A stretch of 64,000 nucleotides of DNA from an uncultured Gemmatimonadales bacterium (GCA_937919655.1 CALFPJ010000038.1:1-64000); one strand, 5' to 3'; shown: positions 7,539-17,746, counted from the stretch's first letter. Program-made: numbers and translations. The notes: generated from the letters alone by a model not told the origin.

Positions 7539-9947
7539 ATGAATACGCTCAAGCAAACGCTGCGTTCTCTGCTACACGCCAAGGGCTTTACCTCGGTCGT
7601 GGTGCTCACCTTGGCGATCGCAATCGGCGCAAACAGCGCGATCTTCAGTGTGCTCAGCGCCGTGGTCCTGCGGCCGCTCCCTTACGATGACCCGGACGAG
7701 TTGGTCATGGTCTGGGAATCGAACGAGTCCCAGGGGCTGGCACAGGAGCCGACATCCTCGGCCACCTTCGTGGACTGGCGGGAGGGGACGAGCGCATTCG
7801 AGTCGATGGCGGCGTACCGCTACCGCGGGTTCACACTCACGTTCGACGACGTGCCGACTCGCATCGCTTCGGCGCTGGTCACTCCTTCGCTGTTTCAGGT
7901 GCTCGGCGTTGAACCGCTCGCCGGCCGGGCCTTCACCGAGGCTGAGGGGAGGCCAGGCAACGAGCGGCTTGCGATTCTAAGCCACCGTTCCTGGCAGAAC
8001 CGGTTCGGCTCCGATCCCGACCTGATAGGTCAGACCATCCCGCTGGACGGCGAGCCCTACACGGTCGTAGGCGTCATGCCGGGGGACTTCACCTTCCCGA
8101 TTGGAGACACCGAGGCCGAGGTGTGGTCGCCCCTGACGATGAGCCTGGAAGATCTGCCGTCGCGGCCCCATCGGTCTTACTCGACCATCGGGCGGCTTGC
8201 TGACGGCGTCTCCCTGGAGCGGGCACGGACGGACATGGAATCGGTCGCGGGCCGGATCGCTCAAGACTTCCCTGACTCCAATTAGGGCTGGTCTGTCACG
8301 CTGATTCCCGCGGAAGAGCAACTTCTTGGGGACACGTCCGGGATGGTGTGGACCCTATTCGGCGCGGTGTCGCTCGTCCTGCTCATCGGATGCGTGAACG
8401 TGGCCAACCTCCTCCTGGTGCGTTCGGGCGAGCGCAGCAGAAGCATGGCGGTGCAGGCTGCCTTCGGCGCTACTCCGGCTGATTTGCTGCGCACCTCCAT
8501 TGTCGAAGGATTGGTGCTTGGGGCCATGGGCGGGATGATCGGGCTGCTCGTCGCGTGGGTGGGCGTGTGCACGCTGCGCCAGGTACTCCCCGCAGGATTT
8601 CCCCGGCTCGACGACATCGCGCTCGACCCGTCCGTTCTCACGTTCACTGCGGTCGTGGCGCTGGCGGCGGCGGTGCTGTTCAGCCTCGTGCCCGCTCTGC
8701 GCACCATGTCGCTCGATGTCTCGTCGGTACTGCAGGATTCGTCCCGCGGCGCGTCGCTTGGGCGCCGCTCGCGTCGGATCGCAGACGCGATGGTCGCGGC
8801 GGAAGTCGGCCTGGCGCTGGTCCTCATGCTCGCCGCCGGACTGCTGCTCAGGAGTTACCAAGAGCTTGCGCAGGTAGACGTCGGATACCGTACAGAAGGC
8901 GTGGTAGCGGTGGCGATCGAGCTGCCACCGTCCCGTTATGCCGGCGGAGCCCTTCAGGCGGCATTCTTCGACGAATTGATGGGTCGAATGCGGCAGGTAC
9001 AGGGAATCGAGGCGGTAGGCGCTGTCTCGTACCTTCCCATGAGTCCGATCGGGACCGAGTTCGACATGCCCTTTTCCGTGGAAGGACTCGAGGCCGTGTC
9101 CCCGTCGCAGCGGCCGACGGCCGAGTATCGGGGCGTCATCCGCGGCTACTTCGAAGCCATGGATATCGACCTCCTCAGCGGCCGAATGATCGACGATCTC
9201 GACGGGACGGACGGACTCAGGGTGGCTCTGGTTAATGCCACGGTGGTGCGTCGCTACTTCACCGGTCGTGATCCGGTCGGTCAGATGATCAACATGCCCA
9301 TGGCCGGAGACGTGGAGATCATCGGCGTAGTAGAGGATATCCGCCACGACGGAGTCCAGGCCGAAGCCAACACAGAGATATTTGTACCCTACGTGCAGCT
9401 TCCGCTGTCTGCGATGCACGTCGTGATCTACACCGAGCAGGACCCGACGCTGGCAGTGAACGCGGTCCGTGCCGCGGTTCGTGAAATCGACCCCCAACAG
9501 CCGATCACTCGGGTCAACCTCATCGAGGATCTCATCTCAGATTCGATCGCACCCTCGCGCTTCAGCATGGCGCTGCTCCTCGCTCTGGCCACGTGCGCCG
9601 CGTTCTTGGCGGTGGTCGGCGTATACGGGGTCGTGCGCTATTCCGTATCGTTGCGCACCAGGGAGTTGGGCGTGCGTATGGCACTCGGGGCGGACTCAGG
9701 CACGGCGGTCCGCATGGTGCTCGGTCACGCCGGCCGCATTGTCATGCTCGGCATATTCGGTGGTCTTCTCGCCTCGGTCGCGAGCGCCACTATCATCGAA
9801 GGTATGCTCTACGGCGTGGAACCTCTGGACTCCTTCACGTTCGCGACGGCGGCCGTGGTCCTGGCTTCGGTGGCGATGGCGGCCGCAGCGCTTCCCGCTA
9901 TGCGGGCGGCACGAATTGATCCGGTTAGAGCACTCAGAGAGGACTAA
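7539..9947 (+). pseudogene. ADOP/MacB-like ABC permease interrupted by a single in-frame amber codon
   Basis: Two open frames in the same phase (7539-8285 and 8286-9947) together encode one 802-codon permease of the FtsX/MacB type. The first half starts MNTLKQTLRSLLHAKGF and has a first membrane helix (VVVLTLAIAIGANSAIFSVL) and a MacB-type periplasmic core. The join reads QDFPDSN-stop-GWSVTLIPAEEQLLGD, exactly the usual family linker apart from the TAG at 8283-8285. The second half has the typical LLIGCVNVANLLLVRSGER helix and a second permease unit ending ARIDPVRALRED. Apart from that codon the gene looks intact, so it is a recent nonsense mutation, a suppressed codon or a base error. There is no N-terminal prefix domain, and no ATPase gene is adjacent. 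Confidence 0.8.
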
Positions 9948-10115
9948 GCGGTTGCTGCACTTCTCTCTGTCCCGCGCACGTTGCCCACGATGAGGGTCAA
10001 CGTGTGCGGCCCGCGGGGACACGGCGTGAAGTGGCGTCCGGTACCTCTCCTTGTCCCACCTCGCAGCCGGGCCTATCGTCGCGGCACTGGCACACCCGCC
10101 TCGGAGAGAATCAAC

Positions 10116-12269
10116 ATGGCCGCCATGTCCCGCCTCGTCGCACGTCTCGCGTTCGTTCTGATGATCGTTGTCGGAGCCCCCCTGTCGGCACAACAGGGCT
10201 CCTTCACGATGGCTCAGGTGCGGAGTTATCCGTTCCCCAACGAGCTGAGCGCCGCGGCTACGGGCAGCCGGATCGCCTGGGCCCTGAATGAGCAGGGGCG
10301 TCGCAATATCTGGGTGGCAGAGGCCCCCGACTGGACGCCGCGAAAGCTGACCGCCTACGACACCGACCAGGGGCAGGAACTCACCAGCGTACAGCTCACA
10401 GCCGATGGCGGCACCGTGGTCTACGTGCGTGGCGGTGATCACGGATCCAACTGGGACGATGCCCTGCCGGTGAACCCTGCGGCTATGGTGGAACCAGTGC
10501 AGGTGGGGCTGTGGAGTGTGCCCTTCACAGGGGGCGAGCCAAAGTCTCTTGGCGTCGGCGACTATCCGGTGGTTGTGCCGCGTGGAAATCGGATGGCATT
10601 CCAGCGCGGAGGGCAGATCTGGACGGTCCCCACAGACGGGTCGTCGGCCGCTGAGCAGCTCTTTTCGGCGCGCGGCAACAACGGTGATCCCCAGTGGTCA
10701 CCCGACGGTTCCCGCCTGGCGTTCGCGTCGTCGCGAGGTGACCACGCGTTCGTCGGCGTGTACTCCTCTGCCGACCAGCCCATTCTATGGGTGGCGCCGA
10801 CCACCGCGCGCGACGGCACACCACGCTGGTCGCCGGACGGCCGCAGCCTGGTTTTCGTGCGCAGGCCTGGTGGGGGTGGGGCCCCGAATCCGATTTTGGT
10901 GCCCCGACATCAGCCGTGGGCCCTTTGGACCGCGGACGCGGTAACGGGGACCGCCCGTCAGCTGTGGAAGGCTCCGGAAACGCTGCGCGGGTCGCCCCCA
11001 AGCACTCAGGGGGGCTACAACCTTCACTGGGCCGCGAAGGACCGCATCGTCTATATGTCCTACGAGGACGGCTGGTCGCATCTGTATTCGATCCCTTCGA
11101 CGGGTGGGACGCCTCTCCTGCTCACGCCGGGCGACTACATGGCGGAGTACATCACCTTGTCGCCCGACGGGACGTATCTCGTCTTTGCTGGTAACACCGG
11201 CAACACGCCTTCGGATCTCGATCGGCGTCACGTCGTGAAAGTGTCCGTTGATAAGGCGGACGCGACGGTCATGACCCCAGGCACCGGACTCGAGTGGACG
11301 CCGGTCGTCACGGGAGACGGCCAGTCGATCGCCTTCCTGGGCGGCACGGCGCAGCGGCCCCCGCTTCCCATGGTGATGGCCGCAGATGGCGGCGCTCCTA
11401 AACTGCTCGGCGAGGACAGAATCCCCTCCGACTTCCCCACCGACCAATTGATCGTCCCCAGGAGCATCTCGTTCCAGGCACCCGACGGCATGACGGTTTA
11501 CGGACAAATCTTCGAGCGCCCCGGTGGAGCCGAGAAGAAGCCAGCGGTGGTGTTCGTTCACGGCGGGCCGCCGCGGCAGATGTTGGTGGGCTGGCACTAC
11601 TCGGACTATTACGCCAACTGCTATTCGGTAAACCAGTATCTGGCCAGCCAAGGTTTCGTGGTGGTCGCGCTCAACTACCGGCTCGGCATCGGCTACGGGT
11701 ACGACTTTCATCGACCGGCCAACGCGGGCTCCAGGGGAGCCAGCGAATATCAAGATGTTAAGGCGGCCGGTGAGTGGCTGCGCGCGCTGCCCCAGGTGGA
11801 TCCCGACCGCATTGGCATCTACGGCGGATCGTACGGTGGTTACCTCACCGCCCTCGCCCTCGGTCGCGACTCCAACATTTTCTCCGCAGGAGTGGACCTT
11901 CACGGCGTTCACGACTACTCGACGCCGGATTCTGGTGCCGGTCGGGCCCTAGCCGCCGCCATGAGTGGGAACGGTCATTCGGCGCCGCCGGATGCCGAAG
12001 AGGCCATGGAGATCGCGTGGAATTCGTCCCCGGTGGCCTCCGTCGCCACGTGGCGTTCGCCGGTACTCCTCATTCACGGCGAAGACGACCGTAACGTGCG
12101 CTTCAGTCAGACCGTGGACTTGGTGCAGCGCCTCGCGGCCCAGGGGGTCGACTACGAGGAATTGGTCCTCGTAGACGACACACACCACTGGATGATGCAC
12201 GCCAACGCGGTGAAGGCCGACCAGGCGACCGTGGATTACTTGATCAGGAAATTGAAGCCGATCATGTAG
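10116..12269 (+). CDS. Secreted S9 family prolyl oligopeptidase-like peptidase
   Basis: This 717-residue product begins with the signal peptide MAAMSRLVARLAFVLMIVVG, with cleavage near LSAQQ. The ATG at 10116 is preceded by GGAGAG, a plausible ribosome site. Residues of about 40-450 form a TolB-like beta-propeller (QWSPDGSRLAFAS, PRWSPDGRSLVFV). The C-terminal alpha/beta-hydrolase domain carries the serine nucleophile in YGGSYGGYL (Ser572), the aspartate in HGEDDRNV (Asp658) and a histidine in DDTHHW (His690 or 691). All parts of the catalytic triad are present. Members cleave short peptides from dipeptidyl or acyl-aminoacyl ends. The gene is convergent with the following amidohydrolase gene, 33 nt away. 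Confidence 0.9.
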   Translation: MAAMSRLVARLAFVLMIVVGAPLSAQQGSFTMAQVRSYPFPNELSAAATGSRIAWALNEQGRRNIWVAEAPDWTPRKLTAYDTDQGQELTSVQLTADGGTVVYVRGGDHGSNWDDALPVNPAAMVEPVQVGLWSVPFTGGEPKSLGVGDYPVVVPRGNRMAFQRGGQIWTVPTDGSSAAEQLFSARGNNGDPQWSPDGSRLAFASSRGDHAFVGVYSSADQPILWVAPTTARDGTPRWSPDGRSLVFVRRPGGGGAPNPILVPRHQPWALWTADAVTGTARQLWKAPETLRGSPPSTQGGYNLHWAAKDRIVYMSYEDGWSHLYSIPSTGGTPLLLTPGDYMAEYITLSPDGTYLVFAGNTGNTPSDLDRRHVVKVSVDKADATVMTPGTGLEWTPVVTGDGQSIAFLGGTAQRPPLPMVMAADGGAPKLLGEDRIPSDFPTDQLIVPRSISFQAPDGMTVYGQIFERPGGAEKKPAVVFVHGGPPRQMLVGWHYSDYYANCYSVNQYLASQGFVVVALNYRLGIGYGYDFHRPANAGSRGASEYQDVKAAGEWLRALPQVDPDRIGIYGGSYGGYLTALALGRDSNIFSAGVDLHGVHDYSTPDSGAGRALAAAMSGNGHSAPPDAEEAMEIAWNSSPVASVATWRSPVLLIHGEDDRNVRFSQTVDLVQRLAAQGVDYEELVLVDDTHHWMMHANAVKADQATVDYLIRKLKPIM

Positions 12270-12302
12270 CCTGTGGCGCGTGACCGGGGCCGAGCCAGCG
12301 TC

Positions 12303-15300
12303 TCATCGACGAATCCCGGCACGCGTGACTGGCGTCGCGACGTCCTCGGCCCAATAGAAGGGCTGGGCAGCGCGTTGACGCGGCCATACCTCATCGAGCG
12401 AGTCGCCGACGTAGAGGCGACCGTTCTTCATGACCCGATGGATCTCTCGCGAGTTGCGCAGGTTCTCCAGGGGATTGGCGTCTAGGATGACGAGGTCCGC
12501 GAGCTTGCCGGGCTCAATCGAACCTAGGTCGCCGTCCAGACCGAGCGAGTTGGCACCGACGATGGTCGCGATCCTGAGCGCCTCGTGCGGCGTCACATCT
12601 GGACCCATCCCCATCGCCCAGAGCTCCCAGTGGTAGCCCAGACCTTGAAGCTGTCCGTGACTCCCGATGCCCGCGCGACCGCCCCCCTCGACTACGCGGT
12701 CCACGAAGTCGGCGATGAGCGGAAACGGGTACTGCGACTCGTGGAACCATCCGTTGTTGCCGGCACCGGTGGGGCCTGGGCGCCGAAGCGTTCGTTGTTG
12801 CACGTCCTCGAAAGGAGTGAAGTAGCGGAGCTTTTCGTCCTCGAACACGTCCTCCCGCGAGTAGAAATAGTTCTCCGCCCACGGTCCGCCGTAGGTGACC
12901 AGCATGGTCGGGGTGGTCGCCATATTCGAGGCCACCAGGAGTTGGACGACGTCGTCGAAGAGGGGCATGCCTGGAAGGTTGTGCTCCGTCCCAGAGTACC
13001 CGTCCTGGGCCATCGTCAGGTTGAGCTCAAGGTTGAGTGAGCCCTCTGTCGTCGGCATCAGGCCTAACTCCCTCGCGGCCTTGATGATCCACTGGCGCTG
13101 CTCTCGGTTCCCGGCCCCGTACATCTTGATGGTCTTGGTATCGTAGTAGGAGGCGTAACGCGTCAGAACATCCTTGGCGTGCTCGAAACTCGACACGTTC
13201 TCACTCGAGAAGACGCCTGGGCCAGTGGAGTAGATACGCGGCCCCAGCATCTCGCCCGCGCGCACCAGATCCTCATAAGTCAGTACGTCTGTGGTCCCGG
13301 TCTGCGGATCGCGCGCGGTGGTCACTCCGTAGGCGAGATTGGCAGCGTAGGACCAGGGCTGTGAGCGGTGGAACTCGTAGTCCGCCCGGAGATGCGCGTG
13401 TGTGTCGACGTAACCGGGAACGATCGTCTTCCCGCCCATGTCGATCCTATCTGCGCCGGCCGGGATCTGCACTTCACCCGCTCGGCCCACTGCCTCGATG
13501 CGGTTATCACGGACAACCACCACCCCATTCTCAATGACTTCCTCACCCCGCATCGTGATCACGCGAGCACCGGTGAGCGCCACAACACCTTGGGGGATAT
13601 CCCGTTCGTACTCTATGCGGACGCGATGCTCATCCGGTACATAACCCTTCTCCTTGTCCGCCGACGCGTCGGCGACACTGTCGGCCGCAGCGTCCGCTCC
13701 TGCGTCTTCCGTCGGTTCGTCAGCGGCCTGAGCGGTATCGCGGGCGGCGCGGGTGGCCACCCGTACGCTGTCGTCGAACGCTTCGGCCGCATCCAGGTCA
13801 TAGACCACGTGCGCGTTCCCGATGGACCAGTGGACCTTACGCCCGCTCGCGTCCCACACCGGGAACTGGCCGCCGATATCACTCAGCTTACGCGTCGGGA
13901 ATGTCGCGTTCTCTGGATTCGCCACAGAGACCGTAGGAGTCTCCCCGCCCACATACGGGACCGTCACGATGTACAGGTCGGAGACCACCTGGGCGAGCGC
14001 GAGATTCCCTGTCGGCGCCATCAGGATCACATCCGCGTTCTGGCCCTGTGACCCCCCAGAGGTCGTCCGGCCACGCACCTTCAGCACAGCCTTCTGGTCG
14101 GTGCCGTCCCAACGCATCGACACGAGTCCATCCGCTCTGGAGTACGCCCAGATCCGGTCGGTGTCTGTGGTGAAGTGGAATCCAGACAGGTTGCCGGTCG
14201 GAGCCACCAGTGTTGCGTCGCCGCCCTCAGCCGGAATCCAAACCAGATCCGTCGGCTCCCCGAGACCTCCTCTCTGGATCGATTCGTTGTGATCCCGTGC
14301 AGTCGCTCGCTCGACCAGAATACGCTGTCCGTCGGGAGACCAACGCGGCTCGAGATAGAGCGCCGGCGCGGTGGTGAGTCGCTCCGCATCGCCTCGGCCG
14401 TCCGCTCGGATCCGGTATAGGTGCCCCCCGTCTGCGTCCGTCCAAGCGCCGAAGCCGATCCACTGTCCATCTGGGGACCACACCGGGTGTTGCTGCACGG
14501 CCTCTAGCCCAGCGGCGAGACGACTGGGCGCCCCGTCCGGGTATTCCATCACGTACAGGTCGGACATCGCGGTAAACGCCAGCTTCGCACCGTCAGGCGA
14601 AGGCACCGCGTTACGAATCTGCTTCGCGTCGAAGGACTCCGTGTCCTCGATGGGGTAGTCAAAGTCCACCGAGGGGCCAATCGGCAGGTCCACGTCGATC
14701 TCGAACGGCACCTCGATCGGCTCCGATCCATCGACGGGGATCCGGAAGATCTTGCCGCTGTAGGAGGCGAGTACCTCGCGGGAGTCCGGAGTAAAGCTCA
14801 TGCCGGGAAACACGTCTCTCGCGGCACCTGACTCTTGGTCGTCCCGCTGCACCGGCCAGGCCAACCAACTCTCCTCTCCGGTCACCAGATCCCGCAGTCG
14901 TAACCCTGTATCGGCAACGTGTCGCGACCCATAGACCAGCCACTTGCCATCGGGCGAGAGCGTCGGCCGGAAGGCGCCGCCCCAGCGGTCGGACCTGCCC
15001 GAGACCTGTCCAGTCTCACGGTCGTAGACCCCCAACTGGTAGAGGTTCATGCCGTTGTTATACAGACTGCCCGTCGCTTGACGACCGCTGAACCAAATGA
15101 AGCGCTCATCCGGACCGAAAGCGGCTCCCATAGTCCGCAACGACGCGGGTTCACGCACCAACTGCACCCCAGCACCGCCCGTCCGGTGCCACATGTGCAG
15201 CTTGGTCCCATCGGTCGCCACCACATACTCACCGTCAGGCGTCCACTCAGGGCTCAGGTAGCTGTCGTGCTTTCCCTTCGTAAGCTGCACCGTATCCGCG

Positions 15301-15734
15301 AGATCTGTCGTGATGATCCAAAGGTTCTTCCCACCGTCACGGTCAGACGTGTAGACGATTCGTTTTCCGTCCGGGCTGAACCGCGGCTGGGCGTCGAATC
15401 CCATTCCGCGGGTCAGGCGCGTCGCAGCCCCACCGGCCATCGGCACCGTAAACACGTCTCCGAGGTGGTCCAACAAAATGGTCCCGCCATCCGGGCTGAC
15501 ATCAAGCGACATCCAAGACCCCTCGGTGGCCGAGTACTGAAGCCGGCGTCCGACCTCAAGGGGAAGCTTCTCCTGGTCCGGGTCCTTCGTCGCGGTCGAG
15601 TCTGCCGTCGCGGCCGAGTCTGTGGCCTGCGCGACAAGGGGTACCGCCGTGCCAAGGAGGTCAATGGCTAGGAACCCAATGATGAAAAGCAGTGTCGGCA
15701 GGAAATTCTTCGCGCTACGGGTGTTTCGAATCAT
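12303..15734 (-). CDS. TolB-type propeller fused to amidohydrolase superfamily domain, secreted
   Basis: The 1143-residue product has an N-terminal membrane or signal segment (LPTLLFIIGFLAIDLLG), then propeller blades (PRFSPDGKRIVYTSDRDG, HPVWSPDGQWIGFGAW, EPRWSPDGQRILVERA) to about residue 600. An Ala/Asp-rich linker (about 650-690, ADAAADSVADASAD) follows, and an amidohydrolase domain begins at VVALTGARVITMRGEE. The metal-site H-x-H is in GYVDTHAHLRAD near residue 770. A candidate carboxylated lysine is in TIKMYGAGN and a further histidine in GTEHNLPG. The position that usually supplies the catalytic aspartate reads GIGSHGQLQGLG instead. Bacteria with many secreted hydrolases often carry several such proteins; the substrate is unknown. 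The ATG at 15734 fits the export signal. Confidence 0.85.
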   Translation of the reverse strand: MIRNTRSAKNFLPTLLFIIGFLAIDLLGTAVPLVAQATDSAATADSTATKDPDQEKLPLEVGRRLQYSATEGSWMSLDVSPDGGTILLDHLGDVFTVPMAGGAATRLTRGMGFDAQPRFSPDGKRIVYTSDRDGGKNLWIITTDLADTVQLTKGKHDSYLSPEWTPDGEYVVATDGTKLHMWHRTGGAGVQLVREPASLRTMGAAFGPDERFIWFSGRQATGSLYNNGMNLYQLGVYDRETGQVSGRSDRWGGAFRPTLSPDGKWLVYGSRHVADTGLRLRDLVTGEESWLAWPVQRDDQESGAARDVFPGMSFTPDSREVLASYSGKIFRIPVDGSEPIEVPFEIDVDLPIGPSVDFDYPIEDTESFDAKQIRNAVPSPDGAKLAFTAMSDLYVMEYPDGAPSRLAAGLEAVQQHPVWSPDGQWIGFGAWTDADGGHLYRIRADGRGDAERLTTAPALYLEPRWSPDGQRILVERATARDHNESIQRGGLGEPTDLVWIPAEGGDATLVAPTGNLSGFHFTTDTDRIWAYSRADGLVSMRWDGTDQKAVLKVRGRTTSGGSQGQNADVILMAPTGNLALAQVVSDLYIVTVPYVGGETPTVSVANPENATFPTRKLSDIGGQFPVWDASGRKVHWSIGNAHVVYDLDAAEAFDDSVRVATRAARDTAQAADEPTEDAGADAAADSVADASADKEKGYVPDEHRVRIEYERDIPQGVVALTGARVITMRGEEVIENGVVVVRDNRIEAVGRAGEVQIPAGADRIDMGGKTIVPGYVDTHAHLRADYEFHRSQPWSYAANLAYGVTTARDPQTGTTDVLTYEDLVRAGEMLGPRIYSTGPGVFSSENVSSFEHAKDVLTRYASYYDTKTIKMYGAGNREQRQWIIKAARELGLMPTTEGSLNLELNLTMAQDGYSGTEHNLPGMPLFDDVVQLLVASNMATTPTMLVTYGGPWAENYFYSREDVFEDEKLRYFTPFEDVQQRTLRRPGPTGAGNNGWFHESQYPFPLIADFVDRVVEGGGRAGIGSHGQLQGLGYHWELWAMGMGPDVTPHEALRIATIVGANSLGLDGDLGSIEPGKLADLVILDANPLENLRNSREIHRVMKNGRLYVGDSLDEVWPRQRAAQPFYWAEDVATPVTRAGIRR

Positions 15735-15832
15735 GACTCGTATCCGACGTGGATGGAGAAACGGCGTAACAATTGACGGGGCGGCAATGTGACTGGCCGA
15801 GGCCGGGCGAGCCAGTCCTCAGCGCGGTGCCC

Positions 15833-15931
15833 TCAGGCGTATACCGTGCGCTCGAATCGGTGCAGCAGGTCGTTTACCGCTGGCTCCTTCGTCCCGGGAT
15901 ACGTGAAGACCAGCCCGTCCACGTCGATCAT
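15833..15931 (-). pseudogene. N-terminal fragment of an ABC transporter ATPase
   Basis: A 32-residue frame reads MIDVDGLVFTYPG, then TKEPAV, which is the start of an ABC-2-type ATPase up to just before the Walker A motif. It then diverges (NDLLHRFERTVYA) and stops. No Walker A, signature or Walker B sequence follows. The fragment lies between the propeller-amidohydrolase gene and the inverted-repeat element at 15965. It is interpreted as the remnant of a transporter gene cut off by deletion; it is too short to act as an ATPase. Confidence 0.55.
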
Positions 15932-15964
15932 GGCTTAACAGGCCCTCGCCTGAGCGCTCGTCGG

Positions 15965-16126
15965 TAGTATCCTGAGTCAGAAGTCCGTTCAGCACCGAGG
16001 GTGGCGATGCGCCGCGCTGGCAAGGCGCGACGACAAGGAATAGCAACGCTATTTTGCGGAGGAGCAACGCCGTCAGCGTGGATGCAGCGGCGCTCGAATG
16101 CAACGAACTTCTGACTCAGGACACTA
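15965..16126 (+). repeat. MITE-like element with 25-bp imperfect terminal inverted repeats, copy A
   Basis: The ends at 15965-15989 and 16102-16126 are inverted copies of each other (both contain CCTGAGTCAGAAGT) with two mismatches in 25 positions. The roughly 110-nt interior includes GCGCGACGACAAGGAATAGC and the small perfect hairpin AATAGC-AAC-GCTATT, then GGAGGAGCAACG. The same interior recurs in copy B at 34294, and its left half in copies C (7340) and D (30284). No coding capacity for a transposase exists, so if mobile it must be moved in trans. Confidence 0.8.
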
Positions 16127-16133
16127 GCCGTCA

Positions 16134-16670
16134 TCAGCGCCGGAGGTCTTCCACAATGGCCCAGTGGACGGCCAAACTAAGGCTGGGCTTCCAACCGCCG
16201 GGGGTGTGGAGGGCCCCAACCTTCAGGTCTCCGACGCCTTGGAACTCAAGAAACAGGGCTGGTCCCACCGCCCTGGCCTCGATGTAGGACACGCCCAAAA
16301 CGCCCACCCTGGTCAAAGTGTCGGAGCCGGTACGGCGCAGCACGCCGACGTGCAGGTAAAAGATCGGCCGCACATGGGCGCTTCCCGCTGCGTTTAGGTT
16401 GACCCCAGCGCCGAGCATTCCGGTGAGTATCCAGTTTTTGGTACTGACCTCCATCGGGCCTGGGCCCGAACCGGGAAGGGGCGGAGGCGACCCTAGAAGG
16501 TGCCTGCCTTCGACCCCGAGGAGACCTCCCACGACATGGGCACCAACCCAGTCGCCCTGGACCTTCAAGATCTGGCTTTGTCCGGGCGCCGAAAGGCCAA
16601 AAAGCAGGCAGGCGGCGAGGGCAAACGTCAGTCCCCGAGCGCGCGGCACGCGTGCTGGCACGTGAATCAT
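16134..16670 (-). CDS. Hypothetical secreted protein
   Basis: The ATG at 16670 gives a 178-residue product with a signal peptide (RGLTFALAACLLFGLSAPG, cleavage near GQSQ). The mature part is rich in Gly, Val and Leu and has alternating hydrophobic stretches (VRPIFYLHVGVLRR, LGVSYIEARAVGPALFLEF, PSLSLAVHWAIVEDL). This suggests a small beta-barrel or beta-sandwich envelope protein, but that is inference. No family is recognised. It follows a decayed lipase-like gene on the same strand by 14 nt, and its stop lies next to the inverted-repeat element at 15965-16126. A longer frame to 16772 exists but would place the signal peptide internally. Confidence 0.6.
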   Translation of the reverse strand: MIHVPARVPRARGLTFALAACLLFGLSAPGQSQILKVQGDWVGAHVVGGLLGVEGRHLLGSPPPLPGSGPGPMEVSTKNWILTGMLGAGVNLNAAGSAHVRPIFYLHVGVLRRTGSDTLTRVGVLGVSYIEARAVGPALFLEFQGVGDLKVGALHTPGGWKPSLSLAVHWAIVEDLRR

Positions 16671-16683
16671 GGATGCTTCAGGA

Positions 16684-17746
16684 TCAAGGGTTGGCGGGAG
16701 GCGGGGGTACCGCCTGTGCGATGAAACGCTTCGTAAGTGCGACGACGTCTTCGTCCTCGCACAGCATGGCATGACGCTCCACCTTGTCGCCGAAGGCCAC
16801 TACCCTATTCGCGTACGGCTGCCCCACCCCAGTCGATCGTCCGCCTGTAAGGGACCAAGGAATCTCCCTTCTGGTTCGCCATGGACTTCCCGTCCGCCGG
16901 GTATTGGTCACCTGTACGCGTGACCGTCACCGGGGACATCTGTCGATTTCCGAGCACGGCCATCGTGGCGACGCCAGCCATGCGCGAGAACGGGCCATGC
17001 ACCATGTCCTGAAAGTCGACGGCACGCTGCAGCATATCCGGCTGAAGCCTGACACCCCAGGCACCAGGCCATCCGCCCAGGCTCAATAGCTGCCGGTCCG
17101 CGGGCAGGGGATTCCCGTCTGGGTCCACGACGGCCGCCCAAGAGGGGAGCATTTGATGGAGTGCGGGCCAGGTCCGTGACATCCCCCGCGCAGCGTTCAC
17201 GTTCGGCTCGCCGAGGTTGTCACTTCCCCAGAGGATGACTTCCGTGGCTTTCATGGTCCCGGCCAAAGGCGCCCCCACTAGGATCACCCGAGCAACGAGC
17301 TGACCGAACTCTGCGAGCGACGCAGTCAGCGCGCTCGCGGCCACGATAACAAGCCCGCCCTGCGAATGACCGATGAGATTCCAGCGACCATCCGCCGGCT
17401 TGTTCGCGCGCAAATGATCGAGAAGCAGCCCCGCGTTGTACCGGATGTCGCCCCGCCAGTCGTAGGGCCATCCATCCGAAAACGACAGCATGCGGTCGTA
17501 GGGGAGCCTCACCAACTCCGAGGCACGGATCTTGACCCCAGGAATCAGGGAGGTCTGTACCGGCTCTAACTAGCCCGGAGCATGCTCCATAGAAAGGAGC
17601 GCCTGCCACTGGTCTGGGGGCAGGCCACCGAGGTCATCCTTCTGGAGGCCGAGGCTTACGCGCACCGCATTGTAGACCGTCTCTCCGGCGTCGTTCACCA
17701 GCGTTCATGCCGATGTGTCAGGGATGAGAAGAGTACGGTCGGACAT
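16684..17746 (-). pseudogene. Decayed alpha/beta-hydrolase (lipase/acyltransferase-like) with two stops and a frameshift
   Basis: Translation from an ATG at 17746 gives MSDRTLLIPDTSA, a TGA at 17705-17707, then TLVNDAGETVYNAVRVSLGL to LLSMEHAPG, a TAG at 17570-17572, then LEPVQTSLIPGVKI into a clear hydrolase. The nucleophile elbow is GHSQGG in WNLIGHSQGGLVIV, followed by RVILVGAPLAGT. Near 16830 the frame shifts by one base in a G-rich tract. The correct tail in the next frame, QPYANRVVAFGDKVERHAM then LCEDEDVVALTKRFIAQ, holds the likely catalytic histidine. The N-terminal pattern resembles LCAT/PGAP1-like lipases. Three independent lesions make this a pseudogene. Confidence 0.75.
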
